Translations under genes and position numbers: made by a program | The notes under the pieces: generated by a model | What the model saw: only the letters and a program-made list of their open reading frames with translations | The model's database searches: none | Told to the model about the DNA's origin: nothing | From: Paramoeba atlantica | Taxonomy: Eukaryota > Discosea | DNA length: 64,000 nt | Assembly: GCA_977017575.1 (NCBI GenBank) | Contig: CDRNVI010000148.1 | Coordinates: 283,041-347,040, forward strand | Direction of reading: 5' to 3' | Part shown: positions 1-11,700 of the stretch, piece after piece | Position numbering within the stretch: the stretch's first letter is position 1 | Layout: every line of letters begins with the position of its first letter

Positions 1-751
1 AATCCCAGAGGCTCGGATAAGAATATTTTTTGACATACAGATCACAACCATCGCCACCCACCGGATTTATTTTCGTCAGGACCCATTCAATGGCTTCAAC
101 TGTTGAAGTTTCCATGAAAGAATAATAATCCCAGTTTCGAGGTTCGACCAAGCTTTCATAAATTTGTCCAGTTAAAACTCGAGTTTCCTTGAGAGCACAA
201 TTTTCTCCATTATATCCAGAGTAGCAATGGCAAGCCCCTTGGACGCACATCCCATTATATGAACAATCATCTGGACAAGCACCAAGAATCTCGACTGAAA
301 TCGCATAAGAGCAACCAAGATACCCATAAACGCCAGCATAGTAAGTCCCAGGCCTCACATCCACAATTATAAGATGAAGGTTTTGAAGAGTTGATATATT
401 TTGGGAGAGAAAGTTCGTACTCTCAGGGAGAGCTCCTTGTTCAACGTAAAGGTCGCAATCTTGTGTTTTGTCGTTCGTTGTTTGGTTCAACCACCAACTC
501 ATACTCACCCCAGAATGATGTAATTGGATCTGATAATATTTCCACTCAGTTTGCCGAACAGAGTTGGAGGCAGGAACACCTTCAATCAAAGGTTCGTCGT
601 ATACACTGCAATCATCTCCTTCGTAGTTGGCATGACAATCACAGACAGACCCTTTGCAAGTCCCATGGTTGTCGCAATTGAGTGGGCAATGACTCGATTT
701 CACAATCCTTCCAAATGAATAAAGAGAGAGAAACAACAAAGCAAGTTGCAT
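1..751 (-). CDS. Secreted EGF-like repeat protein (partial, C-terminus beyond window)
   Basis: One open frame runs from an ATG at 751 to the window edge without a stop. It begins with a hydrophobic signal peptide (MQLALLFLSLYSFGR). Two EGF-like knots follow, one near residues 25-50 (CPLNCDNHGTC, then CDCHANYEGDDC) and one near residues 160-190 (CPDDCSYNGMC, then CHCYSGYNGENC). Each knot is followed by about 90 residues with a WKYYQIQL or WDYYSFME start and a CDLYV strand. That alternation recalls EGF modules spaced by PPC-like beta domains, but the beta-domain identity is inference. The product is probably secreted or surface-attached and adhesive. No TM segment is seen in the part present. 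The chosen ATG is the one that places the signal peptide directly before the first EGF. Partners are unknown. Confidence 0.75.
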   Translation of the reverse strand, partial: MQLALLFLSLYSFGRIVKSSHCPLNCDNHGTCKGSVCDCHANYEGDDCSVYDEPLIEGVPASNSVRQTEWKYYQIQLHHSGVSMSWWLNQTTNDKTQDCDLYVEQGALPESTNFLSQNISTLQNLHLIIVDVRPGTYYAGVYGYLGCSYAISVEILGACPDDCSYNGMCVQGACHCYSGYNGENCALKETRVLTGQIYESLVEPRNWDYYSFMETSTVEAIEWVLTKINPVGGDGCDLYVKKYSYPSLWD

Positions 752-1319
752 TCTTCTGCAAGAAAGAAGCGACGGCTGCCAAAATCAAGGAAACTTATGA
801 GTTCATTGCAATCAAAAAACGCACGAACCAGAACCAAAAAAAGACAAACCAATTTTTTCAATTATTTGTTTTGCTTCTTCTTTCTTTCCACATATTATTG
901 AAAGTTTTGAGGAAGAAGAATAAAAACCAACAGAGTGAAGAGAGCCGAGCTGTTGTGCGTCCTGAAGTTTGGGTGTCCTCTTATTTTTCTCGTTGTGTTC
1001 CTCAAACAGATTTGCCACGCCACAACCTCACAAAAGTTGTTTCAAGGGAGTTCTCTTTCAGGGTCATTGTGCTACTCCTCTCTGGTTTTCAGAGTCAAAA
1101 AAAAAAGAGAAAAAACAAAAACAAGGGACAACAAAGAAACAAGAAAACCAAAAAGATGGAAAAACAAACCGAAAAGGAGAAAAACAAACTCTTTTTATAC
1201 TTATTTAGTATCGAAAGGTTTTATTTCCTCTCACAATTCTTGTTCCACAAAACGAATGAGTTGCCAAATTGTTCGAGAAATTCTGCAAGTTAAAGAGGTT
1301 TTTTCAGAAACAATCGAAT
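752..1319. other. Intergenic spacer
   Basis: This 568-bp stretch separates the ends of two minus-strand genes. It is A-rich with runs of AAAACAAA and holds only short frames with low-complexity Lys/Asn products, which I do not take as genes. It must carry the promoter of the EGF gene and the 3' end of the carboxypeptidase transcript. I see no clear TATA box or repeat. Confidence 0.5.
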
Positions 1320-3280
1320 TCAAGGAAATGGACCAATTCCATAGAGACGAAGCATATCACTTTGCCTCAAGATCCTTGTCTTCTGTTGAGTGCTATCGGA
1401 AAAGTAAACCTCACCACCATCCAAATTCTGTTTTTGTAAAAATCTTTGAGCCATATTGAAAGAAGCCAATGGCATATAACCTGGTACAGTATGTCCAGCT
1501 CCTTTGACAGTTGCATAAGTATATTGTTCAAATTGTTCAACATAACCAACTGTCGCTCCATTCACAAACCAAGGGCCCCACTCTCTCCCAGAAATAGGGG
1601 TACCATCCAACTCCTGCAAACAAGTAGTTGTAAATTGACCAGGAACAGTCGCAACATCAACATCACCACTGTACACGAAAATATGAACATCTGGTCTTTG
1701 ACTGATCAATGTTTGATAGTAAGGGATCATTGATCCAGCATCCGGAATGTAAACGAGAATGTCACACTCTTGCCATTCCCCACTTCGAGCAACTGGGGCA
1801 TGCGCATGGAGAGCTGCTTGGACATCAGATCTGCTGAGGTAAGTTTGCAAAGCTTCGTCGCCAGTTGGTTCCTTTATCAAAAAAAGATTTTTTGTTTAGA
1901 GAAAGAAAAATAGAACAGAGAGAGAGAAAGAATGAAGAAAGGAGAAAGAATTACATTCTCTTCAAGAGAGGTGGCCCAATCCAAAGTACCATTTTCAGTG
2001 ATAAAATCTTGGTACAAATCATCACTATCAAGTGAAGGTTGAGTTCCATTGAAGCTAAAATCCCCAATTTCTTGCTAAATTTGTCCAACTTGATTTTCAG
2101 CTTCCTTGAAAAGATTGTTACATTGTTGGGAGGAAGTCTGGGCACAACCAATATTTTTGTTAACAAAATAAAGAAATAAAGAAATAAAATTGGACTTTCA
2201 ATCGATAGAAAGAAAAAAAAATGGACCAGCTTCATTCCAGTTATCGATGGCTGATTGAGAAATAAGTTGATGCCAATAGTAAATATTGATTTGAACATTC
2301 TTTGACTTCAAAGAAGCGCAATCAAAAAGAGGGTTGCCATTCATGGTTCCTTAATAAGAAATAAGAACAACAAAAAACAAAGAAATAATCAAAATCCAAA
2401 AAGCCTTGAATTCATAAAAGAAGAAAAATAAACCAGCAAATTGTTTGTAAATGTTCGAATCTAGGTGATTGATAATTTGGGTCGACAACATTGGAATATA
2501 AACTCCGCCATAACTTTCACCAGCCAACCAAGCTTCACGACCAATAAAACGAGGATTTGCTTCCAAAAATCCCTCGACAAAGTTGAAATTGTCAGCAGCA
2601 GATTGGAAATCACCTTTTTTCACAAAAAAATCGAATTTTCTTCAGAAAAGAAATCATGGAAAGAGATGACAAAAATGAAAGGGGAACCTGTATGGTAATT
2701 ATAGCCTTCCTCGCCACTGAAAGAGTAACCAACACCTGTTGGTTGTTCCAAAAAAACAATATTTGCAAAGGAATTCCAAGTCATGTCAGCCAAGTCAACA
2801 GTTCCATCAAGATTCACTCGAAAAGGACCATTCTCTTGAAAAAGACCACTCAAACCACTGCAACCTGTGAGAAAGAATTTTAATGAACCTTTGAAAAGTG
2901 TTTTTCTCAAAAAGAAAAGAACAAAGTAAAAGAGGGAAAACCTGGTCCTCCTTGGAACCAAAAGATGAGGGGATCGGAATCTGGGGTGGGTCCTTGACTT
3001 TCTGTCAACCAATAAAAATTGTTGCGTTGATGTGTGGTATTGACAACAACATACCCAGTCGAACTATTGAAGGGGAAGGGGTTTGGCCCAATGTAGTCTT
3101 AAAAAGAAAAAGTTTCAGTTTTTCTTGTCAGAAAGCGTGAAAAATTGAGAAAGATCGAAATGGAAAACCAGGTAAAGTATCAGCAGTGACAGAAAAAGGA
3201 CCACAAAAATCACAAGCACCACTGACAACTTCTCCCCACACCGCAAACACCACCACCAAGAGTGCAACAACCTTTGCCAT
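1320..3280 (-). CDS. Serine carboxypeptidase (peptidase family S10)
   Basis: Secretory or lysosomal exopeptidase that removes C-terminal residues. Exons read 3280-3169, 3097-2942, 2864-2688, 2614-2434, 2349-2227, about 2150-1955 and 1871-1320. The start at 3280 gives a clean signal peptide (MAKVVALLVVVFAVWGEVV). Family signatures follow in order: FWFQGGPGCSG oxyanion region, the GESYGGVYIP serine box (exon 4), the YSGDVDVA aspartate box and GHTVPGYMP histidine box (exon 7). The catalytic Ser-Asp-His triad is therefore complete. Two oddities sit in exon 6: an in-frame TAG at 2077-2075, and a 5' boundary without a canonical AG in the required frame. Either a 15-nt intron (2089-2075) removes the TAG, or the gene is newly damaged. 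Family call is firm; functionality is not. Confidence 0.88.
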
Positions 3281-3654
3281 CAGAGGAAGTGTTGCACAAA
3301 CAAAATTGGAAAAGACCAAAATAAAACACAACGGTTTTATTTGACCAAATAAGGAAAATATTGATTTGTTTCCCTTCGAAGTTTTCTTTGCGTTTTTTCG
3401 CTCGGTTTTGGGGGGGAGTTTGTGGATTGGTTTGGTGCTTCACTTTGGTTGACGAAGATTCTAAGAGGAAAAGAACCTTTGATGACGATGTTTGAAAGAT
3501 AAAAGCATTTTCAGGAGTTCCAAATCCATAGGCCCTTTTTTCACCAGTTTTTTATTATGGCAGACAAAAAAACTGGAAGAGGAAAACAAAAAGCAAAAAC
3601 AACGACAACATTGTGTAAAAACTTAAAGTTTTGTCTGTGTGGGAAAACTAGTTT
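3281..3654. other. Intergenic spacer between divergent carboxypeptidase and unrecognised frames
   Basis: The spacer holds the presumed carboxypeptidase promoter and one copy (3463-3529) of a 67-bp repeat that recurs at 5318-5385. A frame in phase with the carboxypeptidase runs upstream to an ATG at 3331, but the inner ATG at 3280 makes the better signal peptide. Nothing else recognisable. Confidence 0.45.
3463..3529 (+). repeat. 67-bp direct repeat, left copy
   Basis: It matches 5318-5385 at nearly every base, with a few indels or substitutions at its left end. The pair brackets the unrecognised frames at 3655-5202 in direct orientation. The minus strand of both copies reads (Y/N)GFGTPENAFIFQTSSSK, so an old coding exon may be the source. 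Confidence 0.7.
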
Positions 3655-5202
3655 ATGCAAATCGCAAGAAAGCGAGAAAATGTGAAAAGGCGCGAGAAGA
3701 ACGCGTCGCGGGCTGATGGCCCATCAAATGGGCCAAAAGATCGGAGGGCCGATAATTTCCGTTATTCACAATTGGCTCCTTCTGCAACACGGAATTTTCC
3801 TGCAACCTTCTACATCCGTGGAAAACTTTTCAACGAAAAAAAACCAGATGAAATTATTCTTTTTCTGGCAACCGAGGGATCTAATCCAAAACTTCTCCGT
3901 GCGAAGGCCACTGGAAAAACGATAGCGTTGCTCCGGGAAATGAAAGAATCTGATGCGATCAAAGTTCTTCAAGGAACATTCTGCAAAGATAATGTATTGA
4001 ATCTCCTCGAAGTTGCAAAAGAGAAAGTTTGATCAATTTTCCGTTCCAATCGGCGAGCCAAACAACTGGAATTCCCTCGAAACGCAAACGGTTTCTTTTG
4101 AATCGATTGATTTTTCGAAATACACGGATAAATCCCAGCATCATGGTCCCCTCAAAAACCCCTTGAAGTTACTCTTTCTTGGAGCGACCGATTCTCTTTC
4201 TTCCATTGAGAAACCTGATATCGTCTGGAAAAAGGCACGGTTTTTAGATGTCAAGAATCTTGATAGTGATGGAGATGGAATCAATCAAGAAATTCGAGTA
4301 ACTGTATTCAATCTCCAGTTGCTTCAAGGACTTACACCTGGGATGGTGTCGTATTTCGAACGCGTGACTCCGACTGTCTATCAAAAATATCATCAGTTGA
4401 AATTCACAAATCTGACAAAATGCCGTTCGATTGAATCGAAGGAGACAAACATCTGGAGTGGTCTTAAAGCTCTGACTTTGGATGATATTGTGAAGAATGA
4501 CTTTCCTGTCTCTGTTCGAGTTAATGTCATTGGAGTAATGATTCAGAAGATGATTGCCCAGACTCAGGTGACGATCGGGTCATACACAACCCAGAACGCG
4601 ACCCGATCGTGATAAAAAGAGGAGAAATGCAGTGCCTCATGATAGACACCAATCCATGCGGAGTTCTGTTGATAAACGTGAATTTTTATCCGTGGCAAGG
4701 GCTCCCCTCATTATGGTTTGATGAATTCTCCTTTGCTTCTTTTGATGATTCTCGAGCGGTTTTGATGGCTGACTGGTTCCATGAAAACCCAAATACCCCA
4801 TTCCATTTCAAAGTGAAGAAAGTTGTGGAAACTTTTGAAGAACTGCAGGGGTTGACAAGCGAGCATGTTGAGTTCAAGGCTCGTCTTATGAAAGTTACCT
4901 TACTCTCAAAGTCAATTACTTGTGAGGATGGATCATGTCAGAGTCAGGTTATTGGCACATTTGAGGATGAGTCGGCCAAAAATTCGTTTGATGCGATTAT
5001 TCCCAGCTTTGTACTCGATTTTCTCCCTGGTTTTAAAAGTTGCATCGAATCCGAGACCACCACCACAAATAGGGGGCTTAGCAGCCTTGATACAGAGAGT
5101 GGTAAATATATTTCCAACATCAAAGCCTTCCAAACCATAAAACTCTTCCCAAACACCATCCACGTGGAAGCAGAAATCCACAATTTGGAATTCTCATACT
5201 AA
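3655..5202 (+). pseudogene. Unrecognised protein-coding relic in three overlapping frames
   Basis: Three plus-strand frames follow one another with slight overlaps: 3655-4032 (125 aa), 4013-4612 (199 aa) and 4609-5202 (197 aa). Composition looks like ordinary globular protein, with strand-rich stretches such as FPATFYIRGKLF and IRVTVFNLQLLQGL. A general likeness to OB-fold nucleic-acid-binding proteins is only an impression. No family is recognised. No splice sites convincingly link the frames, so decay is the simplest reading. The last ~50 codons derive from a segment shared with the membrane-protein gene at 13 kb, read there on the opposite strand. Direct 67-bp repeats lie outside both ends, which suggests the unit was inserted or duplicated as a block. 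Confidence 0.45.
4571..4610. repeat. Perfect inverted repeat (11-bp arms, 18-nt loop)
   Basis: The arms ACGATCGGGTC (4571-4581) and GACCCGATCGT (4600-4610) are exact reverse complements. The hairpin lies exactly where the second and third frames of the unrecognised relic meet. It is GC-rich compared with its surroundings. It could be a small insertion scar or an RNA structure; the sequence does not decide. Confidence 0.75.
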
Positions 5203-5245
5203 CAAATCGAAAATTTAATTATTGAATAAAAATAATTAAAAATAA
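5048..5245 (+). repeat. Copy of an exon-intron segment of the 12.4-15.9 kb gene
   Basis: This 198-bp stretch is identical to 13115-13310 except for one 2-bp indel. At 13 kb it comprises the start of exon 11 plus part of the preceding intron of a minus-strand gene. Here it forms the 3' end of a plus-strand frame and the following spacer. Near identity, including intron sequence, indicates a very recent copy or gene conversion. Confidence 0.9.
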
Positions 5246-5706
5246 AAGAATACACGGAGTACAAAAAAAAGGAGCCATCAAACAAGAACATCCAAGGGTC
5301 ATACAATAAGTACAAGTAAGAGAGGAAAGAACCTTTGATGACGAGGTTTGAAAGATAAAAGCATTTTCAGGAGTTCCAAATCCATTCTTGTCGAAAGGAA
5401 AATTTGCTTGAGAAAAAAGCAAAAAAAAGGAGAGATGAGAAGAGAAGAGAAGGGGAAAGAGAAGGGGAGGAGGGAGAGATAGAGGGAAAGAGAGAAAGGT
5501 GGGAGGTAGAAAAAGAAAAGGGAGAGAGAACAAACTTTTCTTTTGTTTGGGGCAACTTTGGGGCAAAAAACCGTTCGGAGGTGCAAATGAAGAATAGAGT
5601 AATATCTGTTGTAAACGAAAACAAAGAGGTGCAAACGTTGTAGGTGGACACGAACCAACCAAGATGTTGTATTGTTTGTGTTTGTGTGGCTGTATTGTTC
5701 ACGGAT
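5203..5706. other. Intergenic spacer with duplicated segments
   Basis: The first ~40 bp belong to the copied intron segment from 13 kb, and 5318-5385 is the right copy of the 67-bp repeat. A GA-rich run covers about 5404-5530. Minus-strand frames over it are low-complexity Ser/Pro/Phe strings and are not taken as genes. The 3' end of the large 7TM gene transcript should lie here. Confidence 0.5.
5318..5385 (+). repeat. 67-bp direct repeat, right copy
   Basis: It pairs with 3463-3529, in the same orientation. The two copies sit outside the two ends of the unrecognised coding relic. Confidence 0.7.
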
Positions 5707-8700
5707 TCATTTGTTTTCCCCTTCATTTTTTGTTGAGTGAACGGAGTATTGCTCTGTCGTATACTGGGAAGTTTCACCCAACCCCGATTGGAAAAATGCT
5801 GAGTAGTTGAATTGGAGTTGTAAGAAGAAGAGAAGGAAGACTTCAGTGACCATCAAAGTAATAAACATATAAACCGAAGATACAAATTCAATTGCCAAAA
5901 TAAGAATAAATAGAAGACATCGAATGAAGAAAGAAAGAACAATTACACCCCCAATCACCATCACAAACCGTTTTGGTCGGCTCACTCTCTTTGACAATTT
6001 GATTAAAGTGTACGAATAAAAACAAAAGATAGCTCCCAAAACAAACGTCACAGAAATGATCAACGATTGATAAATAATGGACAATGTTCGTGTGCTTTCT
6101 TCTTGTTTGTCATAAGAAGGCGCAACTCGTCCAGGGCAAGGTGATTCTCCTTCTTCTTCTTTCAAGATCACTTCAGAGTAAACAATCGTCACAATTACCC
6201 AAAGAGACCACACAAAGATTAATCCCCAAATGACTACTCCTTCTAATTTGCCAGAATCACGCATAAATGTCTTTTGAGATGCAACCTTTTGCCAAAAAAA
6301 GATGGATGTAATCACCACACTGAATAACAAAAAAGTTGGAATCTCAAAAACAATAAACTCAGCAAGTTCATTTCCATCAAAAACCTCATTTGGATATCCA
6401 AACATGAAAACAACTCGAAACACACACAAAATAATCAACAAAAACGAGATGATTCCCAACATTTGTGAACTGTTACGATGTTGAAGGAAGTAAACGAAAT
6501 AGATCAACAACAGAGCAAAACAAATACAATAACAAACTCCCAATGTGTACATCAAAGCACGTGTCTCTCGAGAAGTATACCCTTCTTCCCTCTCTTCATA
6601 ATCTTCAAATCGGGAAATTGGATACAAACGAATTGTATTTTCAATCACTTCAGGAACATCTTCAACAACAATCGTACCACACCAAAACTGAGAACCAAAA
6701 ACAAAAGATGTGTTAAGATCTGATATCCCAAGAGGATAAATTGTTCCCACAGCTTTCTTTGAGTATCCAATATCTGGTACTGGGTATTTTAAAATCTCTG
6801 TTGTTAAATGTTTTTTGTCACTCACCAAAAGACAAACCAAAAAAGATTTCACATTCACCAAATTTCGAAAGGAAATAACACTCCCATCTCCACGAAGAAC
6901 ACCAACTGTTGCAGATTTTTGATTCAACACAATCCCAAGTTGAAGTTTCTTTTCAAATTCAAATGAAATACTTGGGCGAGGTGGAGGAACAACAAACCAA
7001 GCTTCAGAGACAATTGATAAATTCAATAAAGTACATCCTTCACTAATACTATCCAATGCAAAAGAAACTCTTGAAGATGGTCCTTTCACAAAAGATGTTT
7101 CACCCACACAAACACGTTTCACTCCAACTAATTCTTCCACCTCCTGATTTCCAACTTTTTGATTGTAACATTGGGGGGGATTGTCGTTATCTCCATCATC
7201 CCCCTCAACAACTGTCTCATTTGAATTGGAGAAACAATCACAGACTAACGAATTCAATGAAGAGGAAACATAATTATTTTCGCAAATCACTTCAGATTTC
7301 ACCGCAAAAGAAAATCGTTGTTCTTCTGTTGCTTCCAACCATTTTTGCAAAAGTTCAAAAGAGAGAGAAGGAGTCCATTGATATTTAACAACAGGTTGAA
7401 TTTCTCTCCAATGAAGTGTTCGTGAAACACCATGACTCCAAACACCTTGAAACCATTCCCATGGATACTCATTGATTCCACCACGACAATCACAATCTTC
7501 ATCATCAAGCCAAAGTAATTGATGTTGAATTAATGGTAGTTGACATCCATATCGACCATGATTTTTGTTTCTGCATTCTGTTTCGCTCATTGCTGGAGTT
7601 AACCACGTTCGCCACGTTCCTGTGACTGGATCTGAAATACAACTCTCAGGAGATTGAACATAAGCCTCTCGACATCCACTCACAAGGCGATCTGTTGCAT
7701 CTGGACAAAAAGTATATCTGAGTGTTGATACATAAATTCCAGATGTGAAACAAGCTCCAAACTGAACATCAATTTGATGGTCAGCATCAGATCGAATAAT
7801 TGTTGTTGAAGGTCGGTCAGTACAGTACCCAGAGTTTTCACACTCTTCTTGTGATTCACATTGATGCCATAAATCCACAAAACACTTCAAATATCGTTGG
7901 AATGTGGTTTTCCCATTACATGATGTTGTTTCCACAGATTCACATGTTTCCCAATTTGTGGAAGCATCAATCAATAAAGACAACTGCAAATTTTGTGGAG
8001 TGTTTTGTTTTAGAATATGTGGAAAACACACAAAAAGAGAGGAAAAGAGAAAAAAAAAGAGAGAGGAAAAGAATGGGCAATAAAAAGAGAAAAAGAACCT
8101 CAATACAACTCTCCAAAGTATTAGCATTTACAACACAAATCGAATCTTCATACCAAACAGCTCCAACATCAGAAATCCTGTTGAAACCTTCACAAAGACT
8201 TCCAGAATCAACAGTCACCAAACAAACACCACGAAGTCCATCCAAAGACCGACAACTTTCTCCAGGACAATCAGTTGAGCAATGCCCAGTTTGTGCATAG
8301 CAATTTTCTGCAGATAATCCAAAAATAATATCGTCATCTCCCAACTCACAAGCAACTGTATTCTCACAAAAATCTTGATCACCAGGAACATAGATACATT
8401 CTTCATCTTCTCCTCCAGGACAATAAACACAATAATTCCCTTCTTTACATTTATCATCAGCATCATTACCACCACTCTCACTCTCAGGAAGTCCAGTCAC
8501 TGGACAAACAATTGAAGATGAGGAACACTCAACTTCAGATGATGCATGAAACACATAAAGAGGAAGACATCGCGTGTAACATTGTGCTCCACTCTGTTTA
8601 CAAGAAGTTCCAAGACAATAACCAGGAGGACAAATCTCATTCACACTTTCAATATCATCAACAGGAAGACCAAGAACCTCTGCTTTGCAAGTTAAAGATT

Positions 8701-11700
8701 CTGAAGTAGTCCAAACATAACGAGATCGTAAAAAGATATCTAATGGTTCATTGGTTGCAACACAATCATCCACCAAAGCAGCAGATTTTAATCCAAGAAA
8801 GAATATTTCAGAATCACGAGACGCAAAGGAAGCTTCTTCAGGTAGAATATTCCATCGTAAATAGTCTTCCAGTGAAGGACTCATTTTCGAGATGTAACAT
8901 CGAAGGAATCCATCTTCAACCTCTGATGTTGTTCCTAACACACATTTTTTGGTTTGGTGATTGCACTTTCCAGACCATTGTTCGCATTGAAAATCAGCCA
9001 CACAATCAATTCCCTTGAAATTGTCTGTTTGTTATGTTGTTTAGAGAAAAAGAAAAGATAAAAAAAAGGAGGGAGGGGAGGGGGAGAGGGGGAGAGGGGG
9101 TGGTGAGAAGACTCTATCAATTTTCTTTTTTTCGAATTCACAAAAACAAAAACAAAATATTGGAGAAAGAAAAGGAGAAAGAAAAGGAGAAAGAAAAGGA
9201 GAAAGAAAAATAGAACCTCGAAGGCCTGCTTGATTCAGACAATCACGCACAACACGATTCAGTTCTTTATCAAGAACATGTCCCAACTCATTTTGAAAAT
9301 TCTGTGATAAAAAAATAAAGTGTCAATCTCTCTCAACAATAAAAAGCACTGAATAAAAATCTCAAAAAGAAGAAAAGGAAAGACCTTAATACCAGAGGAA
9401 CACCCTTGAACAAGATCTTTCACATGATTCAAAGAATGTGCCAAATCTTCAAAATAGGTATTGGCACATTCAGATACCCCACAAGTTGAAGAATTTGCTG
9501 TTGTAAACTGTTCTTGATTTTGTGCGATTGTGAAAGGAATACAACAATCAATTGCCTCCGCTGTAACAGCACAACAAGGACTCTTCTCATACTCTTCTGT
9601 TCCAAGTTCATATTGACAGAAACTTTGATCAACTAAAGTTACATTCTCAACTTGGGTATTCATCGCTTCAATTGCAGCTTCTTTACAAGAAGAACTCGCA
9701 ATCCCAGCACCTAATATGTCTACCACATACTTTGTTTTTTTTGGGGGGGGAGGGAGGGAGAAGGAGGGAGGGTGGAGGGAGGGAGGGTGGGGGTGTGGGG
9801 GGAGAGGAAAGAGAGAAGATTGAAAGATCAGTAAAAGAAATTAACAAAAAAACAATAAAACAAAAATACAAAAAAACAAAAACAAAAAAACAAAAACAAA
9901 AAAACAAAAACAAAGAAACAACAAACTTTGTAAAATTGAATTGTCTCTAATGAATCTGAGTCGAGGACTTCAGATAGCTCATCATTCACAATAATTTGGA
10001 GTCTCTCATACCTTGTTTGATCACACAATTCCGAAAGATTGATTTGAGTGAATGAAGATAGAGGGATTGTTGCCAAGTATTGACTGGGAGAAGCTGGAGT
10101 CTTCTCATTGAGATCAAATGCATTATTAGGAAGCTCTGGAACCTCCCCAAGCTCATTGGTGATCGAGAGAAGTGCAAGAGAAACTTGTTCTAATTGATTA
10201 CGAGGAAAGACCACAGAAGAATCAATTGCGAGAAGAATCACTGCAGTCAATGTGTTTTTGAGAGGTTGAGCGCCAATCGCATTGTAATATTGTTCATACA
10301 CATTAATCCCTTCAGTACCAAACTTGGGTAACTGTGGAGAAGGAGGCCAGAAGATTAAAGGATCAGAAGTTGAAGGTACCATCCAAGCTCGACAAACAGC
10401 TGGGAAGAAATCTCCACAATTCATCCCTGGAATTCCAAAGAGAGCAGGAGACATTGCAGACAAAGCTTCTTGGTAACTAAAACTCGCTGAAGGAGTGTTT
10501 GCACTTGGAGGAGCTAATGGAATTAAAAGAGGAATCGAAACTGTTGAAAAAATAACATGTGTTCGTGCTGGATTCCAGAAAGTTATCCCACATCGAACAT
10601 ATGAAACAACATCAGAACACATTGAGAATGAAACTCGATTCTCTCCTCGACTATATCGCGAGATTAGAGAATTACTCAAGAATGTGATCTGATTGGTATC
10701 TTTGGGCATGCAATGAATGTCTACAAAGGGACCTTTCTCTTCTAAAGTCCCAGAAAACGAAACTTGGTGGCATCCTGCAAGTACAAAAAGAGATCTATCA
10801 ATATAATGCAAAAGATTTTGAGAAAGAAAGAAATCAGGTAATTAAATTACCTGGTGGAATTGGTAAAACAAATCCAGCAACTGAAGAAAAAGATCTGCCA
10901 AAATCTAATGTGAGGGTTTCTGTATCTTGGAGACAAAAAGTTGGTTGATTAGTTCCTGCTTGCGCTCCAATTATCTCACTTTCAGGAACATCTTTACAAA
11001 GAATTCTTCCAGGAGGAGGAATCAATGGATATTCTTGAGGAGAAACTTCGATTTTGACATCAAAAGACGAACTAAAAAAAGAATAAACTGCAAGAGAATA
11101 CGTTCCTAATTGATAGTCAATGTGAGCATTTGGACAAACAACTAGGAGGTTATTTAATGCCCACCCAAGCCCCAGTGGAATGTCACCTCTTCTCCATTGT
11201 GTCTTTTCTGCAGTTGGAACAGCGTACAAATTCGAGAGATAGACCAGAGGCACGCCATAGAGTGGACGTAGAGAAAGTTTAAATGGTTTGCAAGCGTATT
11301 CTTCTGAAACAAAAAACCGGAAGTAAACAGTTTCATCAGGTTCAAGAGTGAAGACTTTTGATCGTTCGTTAAGATTTAAAGTGTGATAAGGAGGAATAGA
11401 ATCAGGTTCACACCATTCATTGACTTGATCCCAAGAATCATGATCACCTTTTTGAGCTGGACCACAGCACTGAACATCTTCACAATCTGTTGGCTTTGGA
11501 AGGTGGGGTGGGGGTGGGGATGGGGATGGGGGTGGGGGTTTAATGTCAGTTATGTATTCTCACAAGACGAAAAACAAAAAGTAAAGAACAGAAAAAACCT
11601 GTTGTGATGACCAATCACAAGGGACACAATTTGTTTCTGGACAATCCTTCTCAGATAACCCACAAATAAAAGATTCTCCTCTCAGATAAAGCTCTTGATC

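Noticed and set aside
2075-2077. Alternative genetic code with TAG as glutamine
   Set aside because: Only one in-frame TAG and one TAA were found among many genes, and TAG ends other genes normally (for example at 52618).
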